Shown: piece after piece, positions 38,364-47,746 of the stretch | How positions within the stretch are numbered: the stretch's first letter is position 1 | How the letters are laid out: every line of letters starts with the position of its first letter | DNA from: Chryseobacterium sp. StRB126 | GTDB taxonomy: Bacteria; Bacteroidota; Bacteroidia; Flavobacteriales; Weeksellaceae | DNA length: 64,000 bases | Direction: 5' to 3' | Assembly (NCBI RefSeq): GCF_000829375.1 | Contig: NZ_AP014624.1 | Coordinates: 2,852,001 to 2,916,000 of the forward strand | The notes under the pieces: generated by a model | What the model was told of the DNA's origin: nothing | Database searches by the model: none | What the model saw: the letters and a program-made list of their open reading frames with translations, nothing else | Translations under genes and position numbers: made by a program

Positions 38364-41294
38364 CTAGTTTTTAACAAATCGTTTAGAAATTTCACCAATC
38401 TGGATCATATAAGCTCCTTTAATCAAGTTGCTTACGTTTACAGATCCTCTTTGAAGTTTTCCTGAGTCAACTACTTTTCCACCCATATCAAAGATTTTAT
38501 AATCTTCAGATGTGGTATTGGAGATATGCATGATGTCTTTTACCGGGTTAGGGTATAGTTTAATATCAGCCATCAGATCTTTCGTATTAGAAAGTTCTCC
38601 TCTTCCTGAAGATGTAATATTCACTGTATAATCCTCAACTTGTCCATAGGTATAAGCCTCACAAGATGAAGTCGGAATAGAGCTGTATTTCATCATTACT
38701 CTCATTCTTGTTGAACCAAGAGCAGCTGTTGATGGAATAGTAACTGATCCCGTAACCGGACTTGTTGTAGAACCAGCTTTTGACCATACCAATTCACCAC
38801 TGTCTGTAAAGTCTCCATCTCCGTTATAATCAATATAAACTGCATAAGCTTCACTGTACTTTGTAGAAGTCCAAACCGGAGTGATAGAAAGTGTATAAGC
38901 GGTTCCTCTTGTTACATTGGTAGAAACAGAAGTAAAGTTTTCGTAACCAGCAGTTCCTGTGGATGTATTATTGATAGTACCGAATTTTACGTTTCCAATT
39001 CTTTCATCAGCGGTATTGGATGCTGAAGCTGAACAGTAAGTAACTGTTCCACCACCTGCAAGTGTTGTAACATTCACGGTATTACTTGAAGAAGAAGCAT
39101 TACCTGCTGCATCTTTAGCTTTCACAGAGAAGCTGTAAGTAGTGGATGGAGTTAAACTTGTTATGGTATAAGTAGTAGAAGCTGTAGAGCCTAGTAATGA
39201 AGCTCCCATATATACATCATATCCTGTAACCCCAATATTATCTGTGGCTCCTGACCAAGACAGGTTTGTACTTGTAGAAGTAGTTCCTGAAGCAGCAAGG
39301 GTAGGCGCAGTAGGAGCAACCGTATCAGGTGTTCCAGATCCCGCATTTACAGAAATATTGGCATTATTTACATCAAAGAAAATGTGGTTGGATCCTTTAA
39401 CCATAATTCTTCCTGTTGTGGTAGTAACATTAGGAATGGTTACGGCCTGTGAACCATCATTAGGAGTTGCAGAGAGTAGAGTAGACCATGTATTTCCGCT
39501 GTCTGTAGACCAAAGAATATCTACATTAGCAGTGTTTACGTTGTTCGCAGTAGTTCCTGCCACATCCCATGTTACGGTTTGAGAGCTTCCACCAGTATAA
39601 GTAGTTGCTGAATTCTGAGAAGTTACTGCAAAAGGTCCCGCAGTACTGTTTACTGTAATGACAGCATCATCAGAATTGTTTCCTGAACCTCCGGCCTTAT
39701 TATCCCGAACGGTAAACCTGAAGTTTAATGTTCTGGCTACTGAAGAAAGTGCTTCCACCGTAATTTCAGTGCCTGCAGTAGTAGTTGAGCCTGCTAAAAC
39801 AGATGCCATTCTTGGGAAATATCTTGTAGGAACCGTAGTTGGTGCCCATGATCTGAAATTAGGCCCTGAAGCTTTTGTTGCACTTGCTGCAGAACTTGCT
39901 CCCGTTTGAGAAGAAGATGCATTATCCATCTGTTCCCAGATATAAGTTAAAGAATCACCGTCTGCATCAGTACCGGTTCCTGTTAATACGAATGGGGTTC
40001 CTTTTGGAATTGTATAGTCTAAACCTGCATTAGCTGTTGGAATAGCATTGCCTGTATTGGTATTGACAGAGCAAGTTTTAGCTTTAATATTATTGGTGAT
40101 TTGTTGAATACTGATTGCATGAAAAAACGCATCAGAATGAGGCTGAATATCCTGGCCCGTAATTCCGGCATATCCCATAATGGTTGATCCTGAACCAGGT
40201 TCCATATTGGCTCCGGTTCCTTCATTATTCATTGAGAAAGTATGGTTTCCTCCAAATTGATGGCCCATTTCATGAGCTACATAATCGATGTCGAAATTAT
40301 CTCCTGATGGAATGGAATCAGCAGGGGAAGTGTAACCGCTACCTTTTGAACCGTTTGTACAAATACATCCGATGCATCCTGCGTTTCCACCACCTCCGGA
40401 AGCTCCAAATAAGTGTCCGATATCATAATTAGCTTCTCCAATAACAGAAGTTAGTGTACTTTGTAATTGGGAATTCCAGCTGCTCATTCCTGATGCAGCA
40501 GAATAAGGATCTGTAGAAGCATTGGTATAAATAACCGCATCATTGTTAGCGATAAGAACCATTCTTGCTGCAAAATCTTTTTCAAAAACACCATTTACGC
40601 GGGTCATTGTAGTGTTCATTGCGGCTAATGCCAGTGCTTTTGTTCCTCCAAAATAAGCAGTATATTCTCCTGTACAGGATAATGCCAGTCTGAATGTTCT
40701 CAATTTAGCATCATCAGCATTAGGTCTGGCTGCAACATTTGTAGATACTCCTTTTTTAGCAACATCTATTACAGTACATTCAAATTTACTAAGATCATCA
40801 TTTTTGTCCGATTTTTTGTAAACAACATACGTAGAAAGATCCTTTGCATAAGGCTCAATGAATACTGCCGATTTATCACCATAAATTTCCATGGATGATA
40901 GTCCTAGTGGGGAAACACTGAAATACACTGTTGAATTTGGATCTTCAAGTCCCTGACCTACATAAGATTTGATGTCAGGGTATTTTGCAGCTAATTCAGG
41001 AGTGAAGTTGGAATTTTCTTTTACTTTAAAGTTTTCCATTCTGCCATCGGAGTTCGGGAATGAAATGATGACTTCTGATTTTTCGCCAGCTGCCAGCCTC
41101 TTCGGAGCTTTAGCTAAAGCGTTTTTCAAACCATTAATATTCAGACTGAATAATCTAGGATTTCTGATTCCTAATTTGTTTTCAAAGGTCTCTGAAGAGG
41201 TTTTTGAGAATTCCTGAGACCAAAGGCGATCAGTCTGTGCGAATGAAACTCCTGTAATAAGAAGCATCCCAAGCAGGGTTAATTGTCTTTTCAT
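38364..41294 (-). CDS. Reprolysin-like zinc metalloprotease with FN3 and GEVED domains and T9SS tail (copy B)
   Basis: 976 aa. Its first ~640 residues parallel copy A almost motif for motif, with the zinc site HEMGHQFGGNH and GSTIMGYAGI. After HIFFDVNNANISV it gains a fibronectin type III domain (TAPTLAASGTTSTSTNLSW ... YSFSVKAKDAAGN) and a GEVED domain (DYNGDGDFTDSGE ... YGQVEDYTV) before the shared sorting tail LYPNPVKD. These modules usually bind carbohydrate or protein. No frame damage is seen. Confidence 0.93.
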   Translation of the reverse strand: MKRQLTLLGMLLITGVSFAQTDRLWSQEFSKTSSETFENKLGIRNPRLFSLNINGLKNALAKAPKRLAAGEKSEVIISFPNSDGRMENFKVKENSNFTPELAAKYPDIKSYVGQGLEDPNSTVYFSVSPLGLSSMEIYGDKSAVFIEPYAKDLSTYVVYKKSDKNDDLSKFECTVIDVAKKGVSTNVAARPNADDAKLRTFRLALSCTGEYTAYFGGTKALALAAMNTTMTRVNGVFEKDFAARMVLIANNDAVIYTNASTDPYSAASGMSSWNSQLQSTLTSVIGEANYDIGHLFGASGGGGNAGCIGCICTNGSKGSGYTSPADSIPSGDNFDIDYVAHEMGHQFGGNHTFSMNNEGTGANMEPGSGSTIMGYAGITGQDIQPHSDAFFHAISIQQITNNIKAKTCSVNTNTGNAIPTANAGLDYTIPKGTPFVLTGTGTDADGDSLTYIWEQMDNASSSQTGASSAASATKASGPNFRSWAPTTVPTRYFPRMASVLAGSTTTAGTEITVEALSSVARTLNFRFTVRDNKAGGSGNNSDDAVITVNSTAGPFAVTSQNSATTYTGGSSQTVTWDVAGTTANNVNTANVDILWSTDSGNTWSTLLSATPNDGSQAVTIPNVTTTTGRIMVKGSNHIFFDVNNANISVNAGSGTPDTVAPTAPTLAASGTTSTSTNLSWSGATDNIGVTGYDVYMGASLLGSTASTTYTITSLTPSTTYSFSVKAKDAAGNASSSSNTVNVTTLAGGGTVTYCSASASNTADERIGNVKFGTINNTSTGTAGYENFTSVSTNVTRGTAYTLSITPVWTSTKYSEAYAVYIDYNGDGDFTDSGELVWSKAGSTTSPVTGSVTIPSTAALGSTRMRVMMKYSSIPTSSCEAYTYGQVEDYTVNITSSGRGELSNTKDLMADIKLYPNPVKDIMHISNTTSEDYKIFDMGGKVVDSGKLQRGSVNVSNLIKGAYMIQIGEISKRFVKN

Positions 41295-41443
41295 ATTAAA
41301 TATTTGTTTTTATTATGGTATATCGAAATTAATAAAAAATATATTACGAAAAACAAAAATTTTTAAGAAAATTTTAGACTATTCATTTAATATATTATGC
41401 AATACATTAAATATACTCAATTTAACATTGTCCCAAAATGAAA

Positions 41444-41474
41444 AAATGACATGCGTAAATTACACATGTCATTT
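41444..41474 (-). terminator. Terminator of the DinB gene
   Basis: AAATGACATG (41444-41453) pairs perfectly with CATGTCATTT (41465-41474). On the minus strand it is followed by TTTCATTTTG. It lies 25 bp past the DinB stop. Confidence 0.78.
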
Positions 41475-41498
41475 ATTATCAATTAAAATGATTTTCAG

Positions 41499-41996
41499 TT
41501 ACATTTTATCATCAGCAGTAGGGCCATAAAGTCCGGGAACTTTATTTCCGGTTGATCTTAAATAAACAACCAACTCTCCTCTGTGATGGTACAAATGATT
41601 ATAAAGAAAGCCTCTTACTACCTGAATTCTTGGTGAAGCAGGAAAAAGAGTGTTTCCATTCATTTCCATCTTCCATTCGTTAAAATAAGTGCTTTCATCC
41701 GAGTCTTCCAAAACCTTCTGTGCTTTAGCTACATTTTCTTCAAATTTTGCTACAATATTTTCAGCTTTGGAAATATCACCTTTATCATACTGATATTTTT
41801 CCATGTCAAAGACATCCTGGTTAAAGGTAGGAGCGTACCAATTATAAACTTCTGCAATATGAGAAGCCAGCTGGCCGGTTGTCCAGTTTTTCTCAGATGG
41901 TTTCCAGTCTAAAGCGCTGTCGGGGATTGCTTTTAAAATTTTTCTGGTGTTTTCGGCTTCGTGCAAAAATTCACCTAAAAGTGCCTGTTTAATCAT
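41499..41996 (-). CDS. DinB family protein
   Basis: 165 aa, a four-helix bundle of the DinB/YfiT superfamily. The metal-site histidines are visible in LASHIAEV and in NHLYHHRGEL near the C-terminus. Characterised relatives are thiol S-transferases using bacillithiol or mycothiol, and a bacillithiol gene set lies at 59-61 kb, so a similar role is possible. It is separated by 17 bp from the acyl-CoA dehydrogenase gene on the same strand, so the two are probably co-transcribed. Confidence 0.85.
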   Translation of the reverse strand: MIKQALLGEFLHEAENTRKILKAIPDSALDWKPSEKNWTTGQLASHIAEVYNWYAPTFNQDVFDMEKYQYDKGDISKAENIVAKFEENVAKAQKVLEDSDESTYFNEWKMEMNGNTLFPASPRIQVVRGFLYNHLYHHRGELVVYLRSTGNKVPGLYGPTADDKM

Positions 41997-42013
41997 TTGT
42001 ATGAGGGTTAAAA

Positions 42014-43153
42014 TTATTTTGTAATATCTCTTCCAATCACCAGTCTCTGGATTTCAGAAGTTCCTTCACCAATAGTACAAAGCTTAGAATCTCTATAGAA
42101 TTTCTCAGCAGGGAAGTCCTTTGTATATCCGTACCCTCCGAAGATCTGTACTGCATTGTTGGCAATTCTTACGCAAGCTTCAGAAGCATATAATTTTGCC
42201 ATTGCTCCTTCTTTTGTCATTTTCTGTTTAGCATTTTTCAACGTTGCTGCTCTTTGAATCAGCAATTCTGCAGCATCAATTTCTGTCGCCATATCAGCAA
42301 GCATAAAATTAATTGCCTGGAATTCAGAGATTGATTTTCCAAACTGATGTCTTTCTTTAGCATATTTTAAAGCTGCTTTATAAGCTCCTCTTCCTGTTCC
42401 TAAACTTAATGCCGCGATAGAAATTCTACCACCGTCAAGAATTTTCATAGCCTGTTTGAAACCTTCACCCACTTCTCCTAAACGGTGAGAGTCTGGTACA
42501 CGTACGTTATCGAAAATTAATTCTGCGGTTTCAGAAGCACGCATTCCTAATTTATTCTCTTTTTTTCCTGAAGTAAATCCGGGCATTCCTTTTTCCAAAA
42601 CAAAAGCAGTAGAGTTATTTTTAGCTCCTTTTTCACCTGTTCTGGTCATTACCACAGCAATATCTCCTGAAATAGCGTGAGTAATAAAGTTTTTAGCTCC
42701 ACTAATGATCCACTCATCACCATCTTTTACTGCAGTGGTAGACATTCCCCCTGAATCTGAACCGGTATTGTGTTCTGTTAATCCCCAAGCTCCGATTACT
42801 TTTCCGGAAGCCAACTGAGGAAGCCATTTATTTCTCTGTTCTTCATTTCCGAACTCATAAATATGATTTGTACAAAGAGAGTTGTGCGCTGCTACAGAAA
42901 GCCCGATAGATGGGTCTACCTGAGAAATTTCATCAAGGATAGTGACATATTCGTGATACCCTAAACCGGAACCGCCGTATTGCTCAGGAATTACAATTCC
43001 CATAAAACCCATTTCTCCCAGTTGGTGGAATAAGTCTTTTGGGAAAGTTTGGCTTTCATCCCACTCCATAATATTCGGTCGGATATTCTTCTCTGCAAAT
43101 TCTCTAGCTGTCTCCGCTATCATTTTGATGTTGTCAATTGTCTCTGTATTCAT
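42014..43153 (-). CDS. Acyl-CoA dehydrogenase
   Basis: 379 aa, the normal size of a short/medium-chain enzyme. The signatures are GAWGLTEHNTGSDSGG (FAD binding), RVPDSHRLGEVGEGFK, QFGKSISEFQAINFMLADM, and near the end TIGEGTSEIQRLVIGR with the catalytic Glu before Gly-Thr-Ser. It oxidises acyl-CoA thioesters to enoyl-CoA and passes electrons to ETF. The substrate (short-chain or branched) cannot be fixed from sequence alone. Confidence 0.95.
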   Translation of the reverse strand: MNTETIDNIKMIAETAREFAEKNIRPNIMEWDESQTFPKDLFHQLGEMGFMGIVIPEQYGGSGLGYHEYVTILDEISQVDPSIGLSVAAHNSLCTNHIYEFGNEEQRNKWLPQLASGKVIGAWGLTEHNTGSDSGGMSTTAVKDGDEWIISGAKNFITHAISGDIAVVMTRTGEKGAKNNSTAFVLEKGMPGFTSGKKENKLGMRASETAELIFDNVRVPDSHRLGEVGEGFKQAMKILDGGRISIAALSLGTGRGAYKAALKYAKERHQFGKSISEFQAINFMLADMATEIDAAELLIQRAATLKNAKQKMTKEGAMAKLYASEACVRIANNAVQIFGGYGYTKDFPAEKFYRDSKLCTIGEGTSEIQRLVIGRDITK

Positions 43154-43345
43154 ATTGATAATAGTTAGTTCCCAAAGATAACCAAATTGACGGAATGCTA
43201 AAAAAAATTATTACATCCATAATATTATCATGGCCAATATTTTAATTTCCAATTTTTTATATTTTGAGAATTAATGTATTCTTAATAAAATATTCAATCT
43301 TTTGCGTATTTTATTTTACTAATTTAGTCCCCCAATTTTTAAGGT

Positions 43346-45238
43346 ATGAAAAAAATTCTACTTCCTATTATTTTGATTTCCACTTATATTTCTGCGCAGG
43401 CTCCTGCCGGATATTATAACGGTACTATCGGATTAACCGGCTATGCCCTGAAATCTAAGCTTCATGATATTATCTCTGAAAAGGCTATTAGTTGGCATTA
43501 TACGACTCATCTTCCCAATCTTTATAATCAAACAGACCTTGATGTATACTATGATGGCCATACTCCAGCTAATAACACAACTATTCTTTTAGATATCTAT
43601 TCTGAAATACCGGATGGACCGGACGCTTATGAATATACTAGCAGTCAATTAGGTGGGGGAAGTGCGGAAGGCTCAGGATACAACAGAGAGCATATGATGC
43701 CCCAAAGTACATTTTACAGTGACTATCCAATGTATTCGGATCTGTTCTATGTGATTCCTGCTGATGCTAAAATTAACCAGTTAAGGAGTAATTATCCTTA
43801 TGGGATTTCCAGCACAGTTCCTGCTAACATTCTGGCTACATTTACCAATACATCTAAAATAGGAAAGAGCGCTATTCCTAACCTTCCTTATACAGGATAT
43901 GTATATGAACCTATTGATGAATTTAAAGGTGATGTAGCAAGATCCATATTATATTTTGCTTTAAGATATGAAGGAAAATTAGGAACATTTAAATACACAG
44001 CTAATGCTAATCCTGCTTCAGATACCAATCCTTTTGACGGAACCGAAGAAAGAGCGATTGAACCAGCCTATCTTGCTATGTTAATTCAGTGGCATCAACA
44101 GGATCCTGTTTCTCCAAGAGAAACCAATAGGAATAATGCCGTGTATGCTCTTCAGAAAAACAGAAACCCTTTTATAGATAATCCGGGATGGGTAAATGCT
44201 ATCTGGAGCCAAACACTGGATGCTATTGCTCCTCAGGCACCTTCCAATCTTACTTCTACACAAACGAGTGCCTATTTTACAACCTTAAGCTGGACTCCAA
44301 GTGCTGATGCTGATGTTTTAGGCTATAAAGTGTATCAGAATGGCACTTTAGTAGCATCCACAAAAGGTACGTCTATCAGTATAGATCATCTTACACCTTC
44401 TACAACCTATAACTATACTGTAAAAGCATATGATAATGGATACCTTCAATCTACAGATAGTAACCAAATATCTCTAACAACGCTGGCTACAGACAATTAT
44501 GCTAAGGATCTTTTTATTTCAAAATATCTGGAAGGATCAACCAATGAGAACAGAGCTCTTGAAATCACCAATAAAACAGGACACCCTGTAGATTTGAATA
44601 ATTACAGATTATCAATTCAATTACAGGGACAAAATAATAGCCTTTATTTTCCAGCTCCATTTGAAATGGAAGGTACTATTCAAAATAATGAAACATTTGT
44701 AGTTTTGAACCCCTCTGCTACTTTCTCATGTTTTACCAAAGATCAGGCGAAATTTATAACTGCAGCTCCTCAAATGACGTTTTATGGATACAATTATCTT
44801 GAATTAAGATACAAGTCTACCACAGTAGATGCATTGGGTGTTACAGGACAAAATAATTCTACAGCTTTAAAGGATGTTTCTTTATATAGAAAGGCTTCGG
44901 TTAGTCAACCTACGAATACTTTTAATATTAATGAATGGACTGTATATCCAGTGGATTACTGTCAGAATCTTGGCGGAACTTTGTCAACTTCAGAAGAACT
45001 TATCACTTCTACGGATAAATCGCTGAAAATATATCCAAATCCTGTATACGACAACTTTTTTGTGAGTGGAGATAATGAAAAGATAAAAACAGCTCAAATT
45101 ATTGATCTTTCCGGAAAAGTAATTTATACAGAGAAAGATCCGTTCAGAAACAAGAAAGAGATTTCTGTACAGGGAATTCCTACAGGAACATACATCTTAA
45201 GGCTGGATGATTATTCTCAGCAATTTATTAAGAAATAA
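43346..45238 (+). CDS. Secreted endonuclease I family nuclease with FN3 and T9SS tail
   Basis: 630 aa with a signal peptide ending YISAQ (residue 18). The endonuclease I domain (~20-270) has the HNH-like core GYNREHMMPQST with catalytic His116, and LFYVIPADAKINQLRSNYP. A fibronectin type III domain (APSNLTSTQTSAYFTTLSW) covers ~290-375. A lamin-tail-like region (ISKYLEGSTNENRALEITNKTG) spans ~385-530, and the sorting domain starts at IYPNPVYDN. It probably degrades extracellular DNA or RNA for nutrients or biofilm turnover. Confidence 0.92.
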   Translation: MKKILLPIILISTYISAQAPAGYYNGTIGLTGYALKSKLHDIISEKAISWHYTTHLPNLYNQTDLDVYYDGHTPANNTTILLDIYSEIPDGPDAYEYTSSQLGGGSAEGSGYNREHMMPQSTFYSDYPMYSDLFYVIPADAKINQLRSNYPYGISSTVPANILATFTNTSKIGKSAIPNLPYTGYVYEPIDEFKGDVARSILYFALRYEGKLGTFKYTANANPASDTNPFDGTEERAIEPAYLAMLIQWHQQDPVSPRETNRNNAVYALQKNRNPFIDNPGWVNAIWSQTLDAIAPQAPSNLTSTQTSAYFTTLSWTPSADADVLGYKVYQNGTLVASTKGTSISIDHLTPSTTYNYTVKAYDNGYLQSTDSNQISLTTLATDNYAKDLFISKYLEGSTNENRALEITNKTGHPVDLNNYRLSIQLQGQNNSLYFPAPFEMEGTIQNNETFVVLNPSATFSCFTKDQAKFITAAPQMTFYGYNYLELRYKSTTVDALGVTGQNNSTALKDVSLYRKASVSQPTNTFNINEWTVYPVDYCQNLGGTLSTSEELITSTDKSLKIYPNPVYDNFFVSGDNEKIKTAQIIDLSGKVIYTEKDPFRNKKEISVQGIPTGTYILRLDDYSQQFIKK

Positions 45239-45271
45239 AGAAAGAATATTTATTACTTTTTAAATTATACC

Positions 45272-45311
45272 AACCTAACAGTTTTTTGAAACCTGTTAGG
45301 TTTTATTTTTT
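45272..45311 (+). terminator. Terminator of the nuclease gene
   Basis: AACCTAACAG (45272-45281) pairs perfectly with CTGTTAGGTT (45293-45302), followed by TTATTTTTT. Confidence 0.85.
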
Positions 45312-45375
45312 AAGAGGTCGTAGTCTTTACCCTTAACAGGTTTTGAAACCCCGTTCAGGGGAGTTTGGTAAGAAT

Positions 45376-45470
45376 CATTAGCCCTGATAGCAGCGGTTAC
45401 CCCACAGCAGGCGGTGGAAAAAGGAAGGAGCGAGGAGTATGAGCGGATAGCAGGAAACAGCTCCTCGAAT
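45376..45470 (+). ncRNA. GC-rich structured intergenic element, Flavobacteria-type
   Basis: A block much richer in G+C than its surroundings. It starts TTAGCCCTGATAGCAGCGG and ends GAGGAG ... GCGGATAGCAGGAAACAG ... CTCCTC. The repeated AGC-GG-ATAGCAG words and the closing GAGGAG/CTCCTC pair suggest a folded RNA. I recall closely similar blocks (AGCCC[CT]GAT ... GCGGAtAGCnGGAAA...GCTCC) between many Flavobacteria genes, and the Flavo-1 RNA motif is a candidate identity; this rests on memory, not a search. It lies between a terminator and the SatD operator region. Confidence 0.5.
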
Positions 45471-45597
45471 AAAAAAGTATTAAAAAAATTGAGTTAATAT
45501 TCAACGTATCATGAAAGTTTTTTATTTTATTTAATCTTTTTACAATTTTCTGATTTCATTTAAAGCCTTAAAAACCTTATGTTTACGATATAATCGA

Positions 45598-45675
45598 TAT
45601 AAGTAGATTCGCTAATAATCAATATCTATAAGTGTTTGCGCTTATATTTTTTATTTATAAGTAATTATGCTTATA
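45598..45675 (+). promoter_or_regulatory. Three palindromes at 29-bp spacing: candidate operator array
   Basis: TATAAG-N8-CTAATA at 45598-45617, TATAAG-N8-CTTATA at 45627-45646 and TATAAG-N8-CTTATA at 45656-45675. The starts are exactly 29 bp apart, and the spacer N8 differs in each (TAGATTCG, TGTTTGCG, TAATTATG), so only the arms are conserved. The last site ends 8 bp before the SatD ATG and overlaps its -7 box. This is what a cooperative repressor array looks like. The SatD-family product has a C-terminal helix-turn-helix and is the obvious candidate binder. Confidence 0.7.
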
Positions 45676-45679
45676 TTTG
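45672..45679 (+). promoter_or_regulatory. Candidate -7 box of the satD operon
   Basis: TATATTTG matches TAnnTTTG and ends 4 bp before the ATG at 45684. If it is used, the transcript would start at or just inside the start codon, that is, be leaderless or nearly so. Confidence 0.4.
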
Positions 45680-45683
45680 CAGT

Positions 45684-46289
45684 ATGATAGCGGTCATTAC
45701 CGGTGATATTATAAATTCACAGCATGCAGACACTGAAGTTTGGATTACCAAGCTTAAAAATCTTCTCGAAATCTGGGGAAGCGCTCCCGGCACATGGGAA
45801 ATCTACAGGGGAGATGAGTTTCAGTTCAAATGCAGTATTGATTCTGTTTTCTGGCATTTTCTAGCCATAAAATCTCTTATAAAAAGCCAGGAAAATCTGG
45901 ATGTAAGAATGGCCATAGGCATAGGGGAAGAAAGTTTTTCTTCTGAAAAGATTACCGAATCTAATGGTACTGCTTATGTAAATTCCGGACGACTTTTGAA
46001 TGATCTGAAGAATGACGGGCACACCGTTGCCATAAAAACATCAAACGATTCCGTTGACAGGGATCTTAATATTTTATTGAAATGGTCATCTAAGGATTTT
46101 GATAATTGGACTATGGCAACATCCGAAATCATTCATGAAATGATCATGAATCAGGATATCACACAGGAAGATCTTGCCAAAAGATTTGCTATATCACAGT
46201 CTTCTATCAGCCAGAGACTGAAACGAGCCAACTATGAGCTCATCGTGGAAACCAATCAGTATTTCAGAAAGAAAATATCCGAACTATAA
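45684..46289 (+). CDS. SatD family protein with C-terminal helix-turn-helix
   Basis: 201 aa from ATG 45684. An upstream in-frame codon would add 16 residues that overlap the palindromes and look non-coding. The opening MIAVITGDIINSQ and then IYRGDEFQFKC and VRMAIGIGE fit the SatD family, which has a nucleotidyl-cyclase-like fold but no proven activity. The last ~45 residues are a clear HTH: ITQEDLAKRFAISQSSISQRLKR. The pairing of a possible ligand domain with an HTH, and the operator array just upstream, suggest autoregulation. The next gene starts 2 bp on. Confidence 0.82.
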   Translation: MIAVITGDIINSQHADTEVWITKLKNLLEIWGSAPGTWEIYRGDEFQFKCSIDSVFWHFLAIKSLIKSQENLDVRMAIGIGEESFSSEKITESNGTAYVNSGRLLNDLKNDGHTVAIKTSNDSVDRDLNILLKWSSKDFDNWTMATSEIIHEMIMNQDITQEDLAKRFAISQSSISQRLKRANYELIVETNQYFRKKISEL

Positions 46290-46291
46290 GC

Positions 46292-46987
46292 ATGATCTTT
46301 ATCAAACTCATATTGGCACATCTACTCGGAGATTTTATACTTCAGCCAAATTCATGGGTTGCTGATAAGGAGAACTATAAACTAAAAAGTAAATTTTTAT
46401 ACTTCCACATTCTGATTCACACTATTTTAAGCTTCATTTTCCTTTGGGATCTGCAGCTTTGGTGGGTGGCTGTTTTAGTGGGTGTTACTCATTTTATTAT
46501 TGATGCCGCCAAACTTAGTTTTCAGACTATAAAAACGAAAAAAAGATGGTTTTTCATCGATCAGCTGTTGCATATATTGGTAATTGCAGGAGTATCTTTT
46601 TATTTCAGTGAATTTAATTTCAGCTTTTTACAAAATCAGGAATTTTTAAAAATACTAATGGCAGCTTTGTTTCTTACAACGCCGGCTTCTATTTTTATCA
46701 AACTCCTTTTATCATCCTGGACACCTGCTCCGGATGGTCCTAACTCTATTCAAACCGAATCTTTATCAAGTGCCGGAAAATATATCGGAATTTTAGAACG
46801 TCTGCTGGTATTTACCTTTATCATGGTGAATCACTGGGAAGGCGTAGGTTTCATGGTGGCTGCCAAATCTGTTTTCAGATTCAGCGACCTTGCACAGGCA
46901 AAACAGAGAAAACTTACAGAATATGTATTAATTGGTACATTGTTGAGTTTTGGACTGGCTGTCTTAACAGGAATAATAATTAAATAA
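46292..46987 (+). CDS. DUF3307 membrane protein
   Basis: 231 aa. It begins IKLILAHLLGDFILQPNSW, the DUF3307 hallmark, with several hydrophobic helices (HILIHTILSFIFL, WWVAVLVGVTHFIIDAAKL, ILVIAGVSFYF and a C-terminal LIGTLLSFGLAVLTGIII). His-Asp residues in the helices (AHLLGD, THFIIDAAK) suggest a metal or lipid site in the membrane. Function unknown. It is 2 bp downstream of the satD-like gene; the SatD-DUF3307 pairing recurs in other bacteria to my knowledge. Confidence 0.85.
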   Translation: MIFIKLILAHLLGDFILQPNSWVADKENYKLKSKFLYFHILIHTILSFIFLWDLQLWWVAVLVGVTHFIIDAAKLSFQTIKTKKRWFFIDQLLHILVIAGVSFYFSEFNFSFLQNQEFLKILMAALFLTTPASIFIKLLLSSWTPAPDGPNSIQTESLSSAGKYIGILERLLVFTFIMVNHWEGVGFMVAAKSVFRFSDLAQAKQRKLTEYVLIGTLLSFGLAVLTGIIIK

Positions 46988-47023
46988 ATCAATAAATCTA
47001 ACTACAATTTAGAAAGTAAAATT

Positions 47024-47746
47024 ATGAGTCAAAAGAAAGAAATGTTGTACGAGGGAAAAGCGAAACAGGTATTTGCTACCGATAATCCTGATGAAGTAGT
47101 AGTACGTTTCAAAGACGATGCTACAGCATTTAATGCTCAAAAGAAAGGGCAGGTTGACCTGAAAGGGGAAATGAACAACGCCATTACCACTCTTATTTTT
47201 GAATATTTAAATGAAAAAGGGATCAAAACTCATTTCATTAAAAAACTAGACGAGAGAGAGCAGTTGGTAAAAAAAGTTTCTATCATTCCTTTGGAAATGG
47301 TAGTAAGAAACTACTCTGCGGGAAGTATGGCACAAAGATTAGGAGTGGAAGAAGGAATTAAGTCTCCGGTAACCATCTTCGATATCTGTTATAAAAAAGA
47401 CGAATTGGGAGATCCGCTTATCAACGATCACCATGCTGTTTTCTTAGGTGCTGCTACGTATGAAGAACTTGATGAAATGTATGAACTATCTTCAGACATT
47501 AATGATATCCTTATTGAGCTGTTTGACAAGATCAACATTATTCTTGTAGACTTCAAAATCGAATTAGGAAAAACGTCTACAGGTGAGATTATCCTTGCTG
47601 ACGAAATTTCTCCTGATACTTGCAGACTTTGGGATAAAGATACGATGAAGAAGCTTGACAAAGACAGATTCAGAAGAGACTTAGGAGAAGTAACTGAGGC
47701 ATATGTTGAGATCTACAACCGTCTTAAAAATCTTTTAGAGAAATAA
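47024..47746 (+). CDS. purC: Phosphoribosylaminoimidazole-succinocarboxamide synthase
   Basis: 240 aa, standard SAICAR synthetase length. [28 protein letters not shown] and [18 protein letters not shown] are the conserved blocks. It joins aspartate to CAIR using ATP in purine synthesis. It is 36 bp after DUF3307 and 142 bp before purF, with the purF gap filled by an inverted repeat. Confidence 0.97.
   Translation: MSQKKEMLYEGKAKQVFATDNPDEVVVRFKDDATAFNAQKKGQVDLKGEMNNAITTLIFEYLNEKGIKTHFIKKLDEREQLVKKVSIIPLEMVVRNYSAGSMAQRLGVEEGIKSPVTIFDICYKKDELGDPLINDHHAVFLGAATYEELDEMYELSSDINDILIELFDKINIILVDFKIELGKTSTGEIILADEISPDTCRLWDKDTMKKLDKDRFRRDLGEVTEAYVEIYNRLKNLLEK

Noticed and set aside
41499..41996. Functional link between the DinB gene and the acyl-CoA dehydrogenase
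   Set aside because: The two are close and probably co-transcribed, but no shared pathway can be argued from the sequence.
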